Below are positions 13,001-21,399 of a DNA stretch of 64,000 nucleotides, piece after piece. Numbering within the stretch: position 1 is the stretch's first letter; each line of letters begins with the position of its first letter. Both the position numbers and the translations under genes were made by a program. The notes under the pieces were generated by a model. That model was not told where the DNA came from. It was given only the letters and a program-made list of their open reading frames with translations, and searched no databases. The DNA is from Chrysophaeum taylorii (Eukaryota; Sar; Pelagophyceae; Pelagomonadales; Pelagomonadaceae). The stretch spans positions 1-64,000 of the forward strand of contig JAQMWT010000060.1 of the NCBI GenBank assembly GCA_029834535.1, in the 5' to 3' direction.

Positions 13001-16000
13001 GAAGCGTACGAAAATATATTGCGACAGCACGCCCAGATGTTTAAAGTCTGCCGCCCGCCAAACGACCTCGAGGTCGTCCTCGTGCGAGGCCGTCGCCTCG
13101 TCGCTGGCCCCCGGTACGAACCCGCGGAGGTGCTGGACTGGATTCCCGACGCGTTCGCGCGGCTCGAGGTGATGGGGCCAGCACCCGGCGGCTTGCTCGG
13201 GGACCACCACAAGCGGAAGGTGGTCCTCGCGTCGGCGGAGTCGCGCGTCCGACGCCAGGAACGCATCCCCGCGTGGATCCAGAAGTTTTCGCTCGAACTG
13301 CCCGCGGGCTGCGACCCGGCGGCGTGTTCGCTCTCGCTCGCGTCGCACGACGCGGCCGCCATTCAGCCCGACAAGCCGACGGCCCGCGGGGTCCTCGACC
13401 TCAAAGAGGTGGCGAAGGCGACCGCGTCGTCGCGCGAACGACGCGCGTGGCGAGGGTGGGTCGAGTTGAAGACCACCGATCACCACCACCTCGGAGGAAG
13501 CATGGACGTGTGGGCGCGGCTCGCGTACAACCCCGATCGCGTCAAAGACGAGGCGCTCATGGACGAGGTCGAGGTGTGGCCTTCGCGGCCTATTAACCAA
13601 GTCCGAGTCGTGCTGGTGGCCGCGCGCGTCAAGAACGACCACATCAAGCCCAAAAACTCGCCGGGGCTCGTGGCGGAGGTCGAGTGCGGCGGGCGTCGAC
13701 GCCGCGTGCCGTCCGCACACTGGGACAACTCTCCCGAGCGCGTCAAGACGGGGTATCGGGTCGCGTATTTTCGCGAAAGGCTCGACTTCATCATCCTCCC
13801 GGACCCGACGCGGGCGCGCCGAGACAAGGTCAAAGTGACGGTGAGTTTCCAGAACGCGAACGACGACGAGAGCAACAGCCTCGGGGCCTGCGACATTCCC
13901 TTCAGCAGCAGCAGCAGCAGCAGCAGCTGCTGCTGCGTGGACGACGACGATGGGCGCGAGGCGCGCCGGGAGTGGCACAAGATCTTCCCAAGTAAGAACA
14001 ACAACAACAACAACGACGACGACGGGGAAGTCGTCGCCGAAGTCGAGGTCGTGATGCGGCTGACCCACAACGGGGCGCTCATGCTGCCGGAAGCGCGGGA
14101 TGTCGCGGACGCGGCGTCGTGCACGGCGGTGGACGCGCCGATTTGTCGAGCAGAGGAGGAGCACGCGGCCTACGAGAGGACGGGGGAGGCCGTGCCGCGG
14201 TGGTTTTTCGTGCCCAAAAAAACAGACGTCGCGAGCGGGCCGTTCAACGTGGCAACCCTCCAGCGTCTCTGGGACGACGAGATGATCGACAACAGCACGC
14301 TCGTGTGGCGCCAGGGGCTCGACGACTGGCGGCAAATCGACCAGCTCGGCCCGCTCAAGCGGATCCTCTGGGGCTATCCCGAGGTTCCCCAGGTTCCGGA
14401 GAGAGAGGAGCAACGGCGCGAGTGGTTCTACTACGACGTAGAGGAGGAGCGGTCTGGCGACAACCGCGCGGAATGTAGTATCGAGGAGGAGGAGGAGGAG
14501 GAGGAGGTCGGCGAGGAGGCGCGGGGTCCGTTCACTATTGGCGAGATGCGCGACGCCGTCGAGACGGGACGGCTCAACGCGGACGCGCTCGTGTGGAGGG
14601 ACGGCTGGTCTCCGGACGTCTGGGAGACCGCGGGTACTTCCCTGCCGCGGTGGGTTCGTCGCGGAGCGTGCGAGGGAGAACCGTTAGCGGTGCCCGACGC
14701 GAGTCTCGCGTGCGAAGTGTGCGGCGGGCTGGCCACGCTGCACTCTCTCGCGGCACTCGACGCGCAGCTGTGGGAGGGCGAGTGCGAAGGTACCGAGCCC
14801 CCGCCGCCGCGAGTCCCGAGACCGTCTCTGCGGCCCAAGCGCGGCTCGACGGCGACGGCGACCGAGATCCTCGACGGACTCCTGTGGGCCTCGAAGGACG
14901 TTTTGCTCGAGGCGACGCACGTCGCGCTCATATCGCACGCACCTTCGCCACCACCAACACCACCACCGGCGTTGTCGGATGATTTTTTGCGACGATACGG
15001 CGACTACGACGGCGCTTTGGCGGAGCGGACGGTTTCGTCGTTGGAAAAAACGAGCAAAGAGCGGCGGCGGCGGCGGGTAATAAGGCGACGAATCCCGTTC
15101 GACGAGTGCCGCGAAGACAAGGAAGAAACCCTCCGCGAGGCGCGGGACGCGGCCTTTGACTTCATCGAGAACGCCCTCAAGCACTCGTCGACCGTCGTCG
15201 TCGCGATCGTCGACGAGGAGGGCCGCCTATGGTGCGCGGAAATGGTGGCCGCGGCCTACGTCGCGCGGCGAGACGGGCTCGCCGGCGCCGAGATTCTTAA
15301 GGCGCTGGGTCTCGCACCGCCACCTATGCCGTGGGAGTCCGTGTTGCGTGGCGTCGCCGACGCGTCGGCGCGCGGGCGGCTGTTCTGCGACGAGTGCTTC
15401 CAGGAATGGCGCGGCGGTCGCGTCGACGACGCGCTCGCGGGCCGCGCGGCCGCGGCCGTCCGACGCCTCGCGAAGCGAGACCCGAGCCTCACGGCGCTCG
15501 ACCTCCGCGGCGAACCGTTTGACGTTGACACCGCGGCGGTCTTGGGAGCCGTCGCGGGCCACGCGATCCACCTCGCGACGCTCGACGTCTCGGGGTGCGG
15601 ATTGGGGGACGCGGGGGCCTCGAACCTCGCGGCGGCCCTCTCCCACGGGACCCAGGGCGTCGGCGGACGCCTGCTGACGCTGCGCGTCGCGCACAACGGG
15701 ATCGGGGACGCGGGCGGCGGGGCTATCGCGGCCCTCCTGGGCGGCGCCGCCGACGATTTTTCCTCTTCACCGCCGCTCACCGCGCTCGACCTGTCCCACA
15801 ACGAGCTCGGCGGTCGCGGAGCGCGCGCCCTCGGCGAGGCGCTGCGGCGCAACTCTTGCCTCGTCGCGCTCAGCGTGGCTCACAACAAAATTGGGGATAA
15901 TCCTGGCGGGGTGTCGCTTTTTCTTGCCCTCGTCGAGGAGGGGAACGCGACCCTCACCTCTCTCGACGCCTCGTCGAACGGGTTGGGGCATCGGACGGCC

Positions 16001-17152
16001 GGCGCGGTCGCGCGCGCGCTCCGCGAGAACGCGGTCCTCGCAAGCCTCGCGTTATCCGCGAACGCCAAAGTCGGGGGAGAAGAAAAGGTCTTCTTCTTCT
16101 TAGACCTGCGCCGCGAGAACCGCCGCCGAAGCGCGCTCCTCCGGCTCTCGCTCGCTTACGTGCCGCTGGACCCCCGGGTCCTTCGGGGTGTCGCCCGGTG
16201 GCTCGGGGCCGATACCCGGGGAGGATGCGCCTGCCGTTTCCTCGATATCTCGTCGACCGGGATGCGGCGCGACGGCGCCGAGGCCTTCGCCGACGCGATT
16301 TCTTCGACCGGCCGCCTCCCGCTCCAAACCCTCGACTTGAGCGGGAACCCGCTGGGTCCGAGGGGGGCCGCGCACATTCTCGCCGCGCTCGCCGCGTGCC
16401 GTGATCTGGTGCTTTCCGACCTCTCGATGGCGCAGTGCGCGCTGAGCCCCGACGCTGCCGCGGCCTTGTTCGCTCTCGTCTTCGACGGCCGCCTCGTCGG
16501 CGTCCTCGACGCCATCGACGATCTCCTCCTGGAGGAGGAGGAGGACGACGAGAAGCTCTCGAGGCTCCGGCGCGCCGTCGAAACGACCCCGAACCGTCGT
16601 CTTCGCGTGCCGTTGACGGCGCTCGACGCGTCCGACAACGACGTCGGCGCCCGCGGCGCCAAAGCTCTCGCCGCAGCTTTGGCGGTCGACGAAGACTCCG
16701 TCCTCGCGCGCCTGAGCCTCGCCAACGCGAAACTTGGGATTGCGGGCGGGGAGACCGTCGCGACCGCGATCGCCGCGCTCCCCCGTCTCCGCGAGCTCGA
16801 CCTCGGCGGCAACGCGATCCAGGACTCGGGGTGCGTCGCGATAGCCCGCGTTCTCCCCAAACTTCCGACGCTCGCGACCCTCAATCTCGGCTTTAATAAC
16901 CTCACCGACACTTCCGTCGACACCCTCCGCGCGGCGCTCGCGACCACCTCCGACGCCCCCGACCCCGTCAAGCTCTTCAACCTCACCGTCGAGATGGAGG
17001 GAAACAACGCCGCGAGTAGTAGTAGTAGCTGGGGGGTCGCTCCCCCGCACCTCGCGAGGTCGAAACTCACCTTCGCCTACCCTCCTCCGGTCGCCGCCGC
17101 CGTCGTCGTCGAAACACCGTCCTCATCACGAAGCGCGAAGAACGTTCTTTAA
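10097..17152 (+). CDS. Giant multi-C2 domain protein with GYF-like and leucine-rich repeats (2351 aa)
   Basis: The first ATG of the open frame is at 10097; the frame opens slightly upstream without an ATG. The N-terminal half holds about eight C2-like units, starting near residues 33, 188, 337, 500, 661, 815, 988 and 1165. Units 1-4 keep the calcium-loop style 'GSSDPF...L' and 'V.D.D' acidic pattern, so they probably bind Ca2+ and membrane lipid; units 5-8 are degenerate. Two GYF_2-like modules follow ('GPFNVATLQRLW' near 1380 and 'GPFTIGEMRDAV' near 1475). A leucine-rich, RNI-type repeat region runs from about 1796 to 2260 with repeated 'LxxLDLSxNxLGxxGAxALAxAL' units. The tail is disordered. 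Ferlin-like multi-C2 proteins tether membranes, but this one has no obvious transmembrane segment. The last 27 bases overlap the 3' end of the convergent helicase gene. The specific role is unknown; the domain calls are strong. Confidence 0.93.
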   Translation: MFARLRGRKSKPPGVVASSSVVVFEDADPSKPPNVVKIMIHGARELLVMDKNLVSKGGSSDPFVVLKLDGEKCKTTVKKKRTNPVWNEAFELAAFDDDDEAVVDLVVWDYDAFSSPDFMGAVQIPVKSLADREYQRRWHPLLDNDLSGPKMGPRGEIEVSARWTHDPDLDAALPATMTEPEKFPHRSFNALRVVVIRARRLPIMDASVLGRDGSTDPYVALKLDAEKKRTTVKAKQLNPLWLEQFDFPVDDTDVPLEIAMFDYDIGSSDDLIGRASADLARLSTRRATRQWFEISSTRKNPHSAKLELGLRLIHKPEFELALPAHTLDIKAHKREKANELRVVVLRGRALPCLDKNLFASGGSSDPFARLEFKGVARSTTVKKRCLDPVWLEMVTFPVDDDDRGDSPSLESEELKVTVLDFDALSSPDEIGTVTLSLAGCGDRKVRRRWHYLELAEGVAAPRQRRPKVEVAWRLVHNPALEIELPKQFDDDDDKFPTRLANELRVVVVRARGLPWTDAAARTWLLLGQNNNNPPHQHQGSADPFVSLSYNDEEVRTSVKNKCLDPVWVETRALPIDTLEDEHDKLLLKVRVWDQDRARDELMGEVDVPLQQALADRAVHRQWYALSTKGKIELGLRFAHNPALVVELPDEIAITKHADRPSNELCVYVSRVRSKQALRKSDLAAVKLGFFAIGESRTTSRRRFDAKNHTTVEHKFSEIFAFDLNEVELRGGAKLDVAYVVVTAAAGGNKQEDDRALGTATWALGRLQDGLPARTWVSLGADLGKVELAARWVHNPARAVPLPRNVAQRALDATKAPNHILVVLVRASRLAVSASAVVATVRVLGGEAKTSKPLSCGTAWMQEAAFPFKRAHKKIEITLVDPDNVDELVGRCVVPVPTSGKEVRAWHKLRNSANTHSSLEVYASVAHSVDFEKNERERQQKKQEKLEIKAADAFSDQPLALVEEARDAVEAYENILRQHAQMFKVCRPPNDLEVVLVRGRRLVAGPRYEPAEVLDWIPDAFARLEVMGPAPGGLLGDHHKRKVVLASAESRVRRQERIPAWIQKFSLELPAGCDPAACSLSLASHDAAAIQPDKPTARGVLDLKEVAKATASSRERRAWRGWVELKTTDHHHLGGSMDVWARLAYNPDRVKDEALMDEVEVWPSRPINQVRVVLVAARVKNDHIKPKNSPGLVAEVECGGRRRRVPSAHWDNSPERVKTGYRVAYFRERLDFIILPDPTRARRDKVKVTVSFQNANDDESNSLGACDIPFSSSSSSSSCCCVDDDDGREARREWHKIFPSKNNNNNNDDDGEVVAEVEVVMRLTHNGALMLPEARDVADAASCTAVDAPICRAEEEHAAYERTGEAVPRWFFVPKKTDVASGPFNVATLQRLWDDEMIDNSTLVWRQGLDDWRQIDQLGPLKRILWGYPEVPQVPEREEQRREWFYYDVEEERSGDNRAECSIEEEEEEEEVGEEARGPFTIGEMRDAVETGRLNADALVWRDGWSPDVWETAGTSLPRWVRRGACEGEPLAVPDASLACEVCGGLATLHSLAALDAQLWEGECEGTEPPPPRVPRPSLRPKRGSTATATEILDGLLWASKDVLLEATHVALISHAPSPPPTPPPALSDDFLRRYGDYDGALAERTVSSLEKTSKERRRRRVIRRRIPFDECREDKEETLREARDAAFDFIENALKHSSTVVVAIVDEEGRLWCAEMVAAAYVARRDGLAGAEILKALGLAPPPMPWESVLRGVADASARGRLFCDECFQEWRGGRVDDALAGRAAAAVRRLAKRDPSLTALDLRGEPFDVDTAAVLGAVAGHAIHLATLDVSGCGLGDAGASNLAAALSHGTQGVGGRLLTLRVAHNGIGDAGGGAIAALLGGAADDFSSSPPLTALDLSHNELGGRGARALGEALRRNSCLVALSVAHNKIGDNPGGVSLFLALVEEGNATLTSLDASSNGLGHRTAGAVARALRENAVLASLALSANAKVGGEEKVFFFLDLRRENRRRSALLRLSLAYVPLDPRVLRGVARWLGADTRGGCACRFLDISSTGMRRDGAEAFADAISSTGRLPLQTLDLSGNPLGPRGAAHILAALAACRDLVLSDLSMAQCALSPDAAAALFALVFDGRLVGVLDAIDDLLLEEEEDDEKLSRLRRAVETTPNRRLRVPLTALDASDNDVGARGAKALAAALAVDEDSVLARLSLANAKLGIAGGETVATAIAALPRLRELDLGGNAIQDSGCVAIARVLPKLPTLATLNLGFNNLTDTSVDTLRAALATTSDAPDPVKLFNLTVEMEGNNAASSSSSWGVAPPHLARSKLTFAYPPPVAAAVVVETPSSSRSAKNVL

Positions 17153-19360
17153 TTGGAAAAAAGCACGCTGGGCTCGGGTCTCCAAGGTGATGAGGTGGTC
17201 GACGTCGGTCTTTATGGTAGCGACGTGGAGTGTCGAGGGCGGATTCTCTTCTTCTTGATGGCGACGACCACCACCACCACCACCAAAGGCGAGATCCGCG
17301 ACTTGGTCGGGGAGGCGCATGTCGGCCGGGGACATCCTAGGGAGCTGGGCGGCGACGCGGGCTTCGACCGCGCTCAAGCACGTCGGCTCGTCGTACCAGA
17401 CGCAGTTGCCGCCTTCGTCGTAAAGGCGGACGTCGGGCTGCGGGGGCTTCTTGCCGTTTCGGCAGTACCAGACGTACTCCTTGACGGTGGCCACGAAGGA
17501 TATCGCGAGGCCGATCCGCTCGGCGCGGCCGACCCGACCTACCCTGTGGACGTACGTCTCGGGAACGTCCGGGAGCGTCATGTTTACGACGTAGGGAAGG
17601 CCCTCGACGTCGATGCCCCGCGCAGCCACGTCGGTGCACACGAGGATCCTGACGTCGCCGTTCTTGAAGGCGTCGAGGCTGGCCCGTCGCTCGCGCATCT
17701 CCCGGCCGCCGGCTAAGACGCGACACTCGTAGCGACGCGCCGTCGCGGCAGCACTGCCCGACGCCGCAATCAGGTACTTTTCGAGGAGGTCGCAGTCGAG
17801 GTTGGTGCGGCAAAACACCAGCACCTGGTCCATGTGAAGCTTGTCGATGAGGTTGACGAGGAGGGCGGGCTTGGCCAGCTTTACCATCTCCGAATCTCGC
17901 TCTTCTCGCGACGACGACGACGACGACTTCTTGTTCCGAGAGGCCTCCTCGCTCTTCGCGTCGAGCTTGCCCCCGCGGTGGACGGCGTCCGTGACGACCT
18001 TGGGGGGCGTCTTTTTGGTCGCCACCGCCCGAATCGCGGGGTCGGAGGGATCCACGGGGACAACCACGTGGTAAACCGTCTCGGGCAGGTGCGCGGGGCC
18101 CTTGAGGTCGACCCAGGTCGGAGCGTCGCACGCGATCCCGGCGAGGTTTCGGACGGCGTCCGAATGGAGGGTCGCGGAAAAAAATGCCGTCTGAAGGCGG
18201 CTCTGGCGGGTCTTGCCCTTGGGGAGCCGGCCGAAAATATCCAGCACAACCTTGAGGTCCTCTTTGTCGTCGGCGAAGCAATCCGCTTCGTCGAGAACGA
18301 AAAATCGCGCGGACGACACGTCCACGATTCCGCGCGACACGCAGTCCAGCACTTTCCGGGGTGTGCCGGTGACGACATCGCATTCTCCGCGGCGGCAAAC
18401 ACCTTCGGCCTCTCTGGTGTTGCACCCGCCAATCAGCAGGCAGCAACTTACGTTCGCGTATCTCGCGTAGGCCGTCAAATTCTCGTGCGTCTGTTCTGCC
18501 AAATCCCTCGCCGGCTCCAGAATGATGGCGCTCACGCCGCGCTGGTGTGAGGCGGGCCACCGCTTCCCGCCAATCTCTTCCGCCGGCAGCCGCGCGACGT
18601 GCGAGGTCCCCACGACCGCCGCACCACCACCACCCGTGGCCGGCGGCTCGTCGTCGAGCCTCAGGCGACACCTGCCGCCGCGCCGCGTCGACGCGGTCGG
18701 AAACAGCGCCTCGTCCCAGGCCCCGAACGCCTTGCCCTCAAACGCGACCCCCAGATCCCTTCCGTTCTTCGAGAACGAGATCTTCCTGGCGTCGAGGTCC
18801 AGCACGCACCCGATGAGATCCCCCGCGTCAAACGCTTCGCCGTACTTCGAGAATTTCTTCGCGACAGACTTTACGCCCGTTCCGCCGTACCCCGCGCCGC
18901 GGGCGTCGGTTCCGAGATCCAAGGACGCGCCGGCGCAAGACCACCCCACCCGCACCACCCCGGCCTCGACCTCGACGCCAAAGTAGTGCCTTCCGCCCCC
19001 GCGCGCGCCCGCCGTCGCCCTCGATCCGCCCCACCTACCCCCGCCCTCCAGCGCCAAACCGTCGCCCGACACCTGCACGCAGTCCCGGTCCGACGTCGAA
19101 AACCGCGGACCATCGTCGCTCCTCGTCGCGACGACGACGACCGGCTTCTCGCAGAGCTTCTCGCGGACGAGGTCGACGATCGGAAGCCCGAACGCAGCAG
19201 TCTTCCCGCTGCCCGTGGGCGCCGCCACCATCACGTCGCCGCCCCCCAAGATCAGAGGAATTGCCTCGTCCTGCACCTCGGTCGGCAACGCGTACCCGAG
19301 CTCGCCGATCGCGCGCAGCGTCTCGCTGCCGAGACCCATCGCTTCGAACCCTCCGCTCAT
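17126..19360 (-). CDS. DDX1: DDX1-like DEAD-box RNA helicase with SPRY insertion (744 aa)
   Basis: This is an ATP-dependent RNA helicase. The N-terminal part begins 'MSGGFEAMGLGSETLRAIGELG', then a Q-motif region and Walker A 'APTGSGKTAAFGLP'. A SPRY domain of about 200 residues, with 'FSKNGRDLGVAF', sits between motifs I and Ia. That insertion is the hallmark of DDX1. Later motifs are visible: 'PARDLAEQT' (Ia), 'VLDEADCF' (II), 'FFSATL' (III), 'LVCTDVAARGIDVEGL' (V) and 'HRVGRVGR' (VI). The ATG at 19360 was chosen because the frame above it has no ATG. DDX1 acts in tRNA ligation, RNA transport and repair of RNA-containing breaks in animals. The 3' end overlaps the C2/LRR gene by 27 bases in tail-to-tail orientation. 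Confidence 0.93.
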   Translation of the reverse strand: MSGGFEAMGLGSETLRAIGELGYALPTEVQDEAIPLILGGGDVMVAAPTGSGKTAAFGLPIVDLVREKLCEKPVVVVATRSDDGPRFSTSDRDCVQVSGDGLALEGGGRWGGSRATAGARGGGRHYFGVEVEAGVVRVGWSCAGASLDLGTDARGAGYGGTGVKSVAKKFSKYGEAFDAGDLIGCVLDLDARKISFSKNGRDLGVAFEGKAFGAWDEALFPTASTRRGGRCRLRLDDEPPATGGGGAAVVGTSHVARLPAEEIGGKRWPASHQRGVSAIILEPARDLAEQTHENLTAYARYANVSCCLLIGGCNTREAEGVCRRGECDVVTGTPRKVLDCVSRGIVDVSSARFFVLDEADCFADDKEDLKVVLDIFGRLPKGKTRQSRLQTAFFSATLHSDAVRNLAGIACDAPTWVDLKGPAHLPETVYHVVVPVDPSDPAIRAVATKKTPPKVVTDAVHRGGKLDAKSEEASRNKKSSSSSSREERDSEMVKLAKPALLVNLIDKLHMDQVLVFCRTNLDCDLLEKYLIAASGSAAATARRYECRVLAGGREMRERRASLDAFKNGDVRILVCTDVAARGIDVEGLPYVVNMTLPDVPETYVHRVGRVGRAERIGLAISFVATVKEYVWYCRNGKKPPQPDVRLYDEGGNCVWYDEPTCLSAVEARVAAQLPRMSPADMRLPDQVADLAFGGGGGGRRHQEEENPPSTLHVATIKTDVDHLITLETRAQRAFFQLKNVLRAS

Positions 19361-20113
19361 GTCGTGTGTGTATGCTATTCTATTACCGAGACTTATCGCC
19401 GCCGGCCGGGGGTGCGAATAGATGGTAGGCGGTGGGCCGCTGAAATTGTAGAGGTTGAAATTATTCGCCCGCCGCCCGGTTGAAATTATTCGCCCGCCGC
19501 CGTCGCCGCCTGAAAAAACTTTGCATAATGCCCGACTCTCAGGCACCCAGCCATGTGACGTCGTCGGCCATTATGTTGTTGATCACGGCGTGTCCTCACC
19601 TGGTGATCTCCCCCGTTCATCTCTTTCTTTTCTGCGCGCACGCGTACACTTGCTCTCGTTGGTTGCGCGTTCCATCCGTCCGAATAGTAATATTGCCCTC
19701 CTCCTCCTCCTCCTCCTCCTCCTCTCATAAGCCCCAATCGCGCCTTCTTTGTCGTGCTCCCCCCCGTTTCAGGCTCTTTGAGCTCCTAGGCTAGTGCAGC
19801 TACCGCGGTAAGGTCGTGTGTCGCCGTTCTTCCATAAGCGCGTCTGAGGGATTCAATCAAGGCGAAAAAAGTGCCCCGCATGTGCAAGAGTAATAATAAT
19901 CCCGCGCACACACGCGTGTTGCAAGAACGGGAATATAGTTTTTGAATGAGAACCAGAAGCGACGACGTATTTATTTCGAACGTATTCCACCACGACGACG
20001 CAGTACAACTCCGCTGGGAGCACTTAACGGATCGAAAACGGACTGTTATTAAAGGAGAAGTATTCTCGGAATAATCTTTTATCCACGCACCAGAAGAAAT
20101 CATAAACACCAAA
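19361..20113. promoter_or_regulatory. Divergent intergenic region between the DDX1-like and Rho-RING genes
   Basis: This is the shared 5' flank of two divergent genes. It holds a 24-base direct repeat present twice at about 19453-19476 and 19478-19501 ('GGTTGAAATTATT' followed by 'CGCCCGCCGCC'), next to the helicase start, and a (CTC)n run at about 19699-19722. I see no reading frame with coding character. The two copies of the repeat could be a promoter element of the helicase gene, but that is inference. Confidence 0.45.
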
Positions 20114-21136
20114 ATGGAAAGCGTCAAGGTGGTGCTGGTCGGCAACGGCGCGGTGGGCAAGACGTGCTTGGTGGTCAAACGCACGACGGGCGCGTTTCCG
20201 GAGGAGTACGTGCCCACAGTGTACGACGTGCCCACAATGAACTCGATGATCGATGGCACGCCAACGAACGTTACGTTGTGGGACACAGCTGGCCAGTTTG
20301 ATTTCGACCGTCTCCGACCGTTGGTCTACCCCCAGACGGACGCCTTCGTGTTGTGCGCGTCGCTTGATGATGAAAATTCGCAAGACGTGCTCGAATCTAG
20401 GTGGCTTCACGAGATTCGAGCTCACCTCCCGGCGCGCGTTCCGTTCGTGATTGCCGCGACCAAAGCTGACGTCTCCGGGAGCTCCCTGAAGTTGATGGAG
20501 CGAGCAAAACGGATGAAAGCTCAAGGGTACTTTGAGGTGTCCGCGAGGGAAGACTGGGGCGTGGACACTTTATTCGACCACGTCGCCAGAGTCGCGCTCT
20601 GGCACGTTCGCGCGCAGCGCAGCGGCGACTTTTCTAAAAAACGCCGCTTCTGGTTTCGGAAGAAAAAGCTCGCGCCGCCCTCCTTCGTCACAAACTTCCA
20701 CGCCGCTCGCTTGGCCACCGTCGATTGTGGGATCTGTTTCGAGAAAGTATCTCGCGACGCGACAAACCTCCGCGCGTGCTGCGGTTCCCGCTTCTGCAAG
20801 ACGTGCCTATCGACGTACATTCGAACCCAAGTCCAAGAGGGCCGGTCTCGCATAGCATGCCCCGGGAGGGCCTGCCGCCGTATGCTGAATCCTGCCGACG
20901 TGAGGGCCCTCGCTGACGCCGACACAAATGCACTCTACTCCGAGACTCTCGCAAAAAACCACGCGGACCGACTCGGTACCGTACGCGAGAACGACAAGCT
21001 CAAGCCCGACTTTGACGGCACCAGAATCTGCCCTGCGTGCCAAGTCATCATCTTTCGTCATTCGGGCTGCGATCAAGTCCGCTGCGCTTGCGGCCACAAC
21101 TTCAACTGGAACCAAGCCGAGACCGTCTTCTATTGA
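20114..21136 (+). CDS. Rho-family small GTPase fused to RING and RBR-type (Rcat-like) zinc-binding domain (340 aa)
   Basis: Residues 1-170 are a Rho/Rac-type GTPase. The P-loop is 'GNGAVGKTCLV' (10-20), switch I is 'FPEEYVPTVYDV' (28-39), G3 is 'DTAGQFDFDRLRPL' (57-70), G4 is 'TKAD' (116-119) and G5 is 'SARE' (143-146). The catalytic glutamine is kept (61). Where a Rho protein would end in a basic tail and CAAX box, a basic linker (173-186) leads into a RING-like domain (C205, C208, C222, C223, C228, C231, C249, C254). After a helical spacer comes 'CPAC' (306-309) and 'GCDQVRCACGHNFNW' (318-332), which resembles the RING2/Rcat half of RBR ubiquitin ligases, including the 'GC' cysteine. A clear IBR domain between them is missing. 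There is no lipidation motif. The ATG sits in an 'accaaaATGg' context. Known role: Rho GTPases switch cytoskeletal signalling and RING/RBR proteins transfer ubiquitin; a GTP-controlled ligase is my inference. Confidence 0.9.
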   Translation: MESVKVVLVGNGAVGKTCLVVKRTTGAFPEEYVPTVYDVPTMNSMIDGTPTNVTLWDTAGQFDFDRLRPLVYPQTDAFVLCASLDDENSQDVLESRWLHEIRAHLPARVPFVIAATKADVSGSSLKLMERAKRMKAQGYFEVSAREDWGVDTLFDHVARVALWHVRAQRSGDFSKKRRFWFRKKKLAPPSFVTNFHAARLATVDCGICFEKVSRDATNLRACCGSRFCKTCLSTYIRTQVQEGRSRIACPGRACRRMLNPADVRALADADTNALYSETLAKNHADRLGTVRENDKLKPDFDGTRICPACQVIIFRHSGCDQVRCACGHNFNWNQAETVFY

Positions 21137-21399
21137 TGCGACGGGCAGTACCGAGTCAGTCACCTTCGTGGACGATGATGCGCATCGTACAACCGGAATG
21201 TGCGTCTTTCAAGACGCATCGAACCCTTGGGAAAAGGAATTCAAGCTCTCGGGAACCTCAGACGACGCGAGCACCGGTTGGTGCCATCCCCTTCAGGAGG
21301 AGGAGGAGGAGGAGCCTCCTCAGTACGACCAAATTCAAAAACCGTCTAATGGCACTCCTCAAAAGGAGGGCAGGACTGACACAACAAGTACACCACCTT

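Noticed and set aside
12125-14413. Long antisense open frame (762 codons) opposite the C2/LRR gene
   Set aside because: It mirrors the GC-rich codon pattern of the real gene; composition is His/Arg/Val-rich with no domain, whereas the sense strand has clear C2 units.
17337-18671. 444-codon minus-strand frame overlapping the DDX1-like gene
   Set aside because: It overlaps the helicase in another frame and is Arg-rich with no motif; the helicase motifs are in the main frame.
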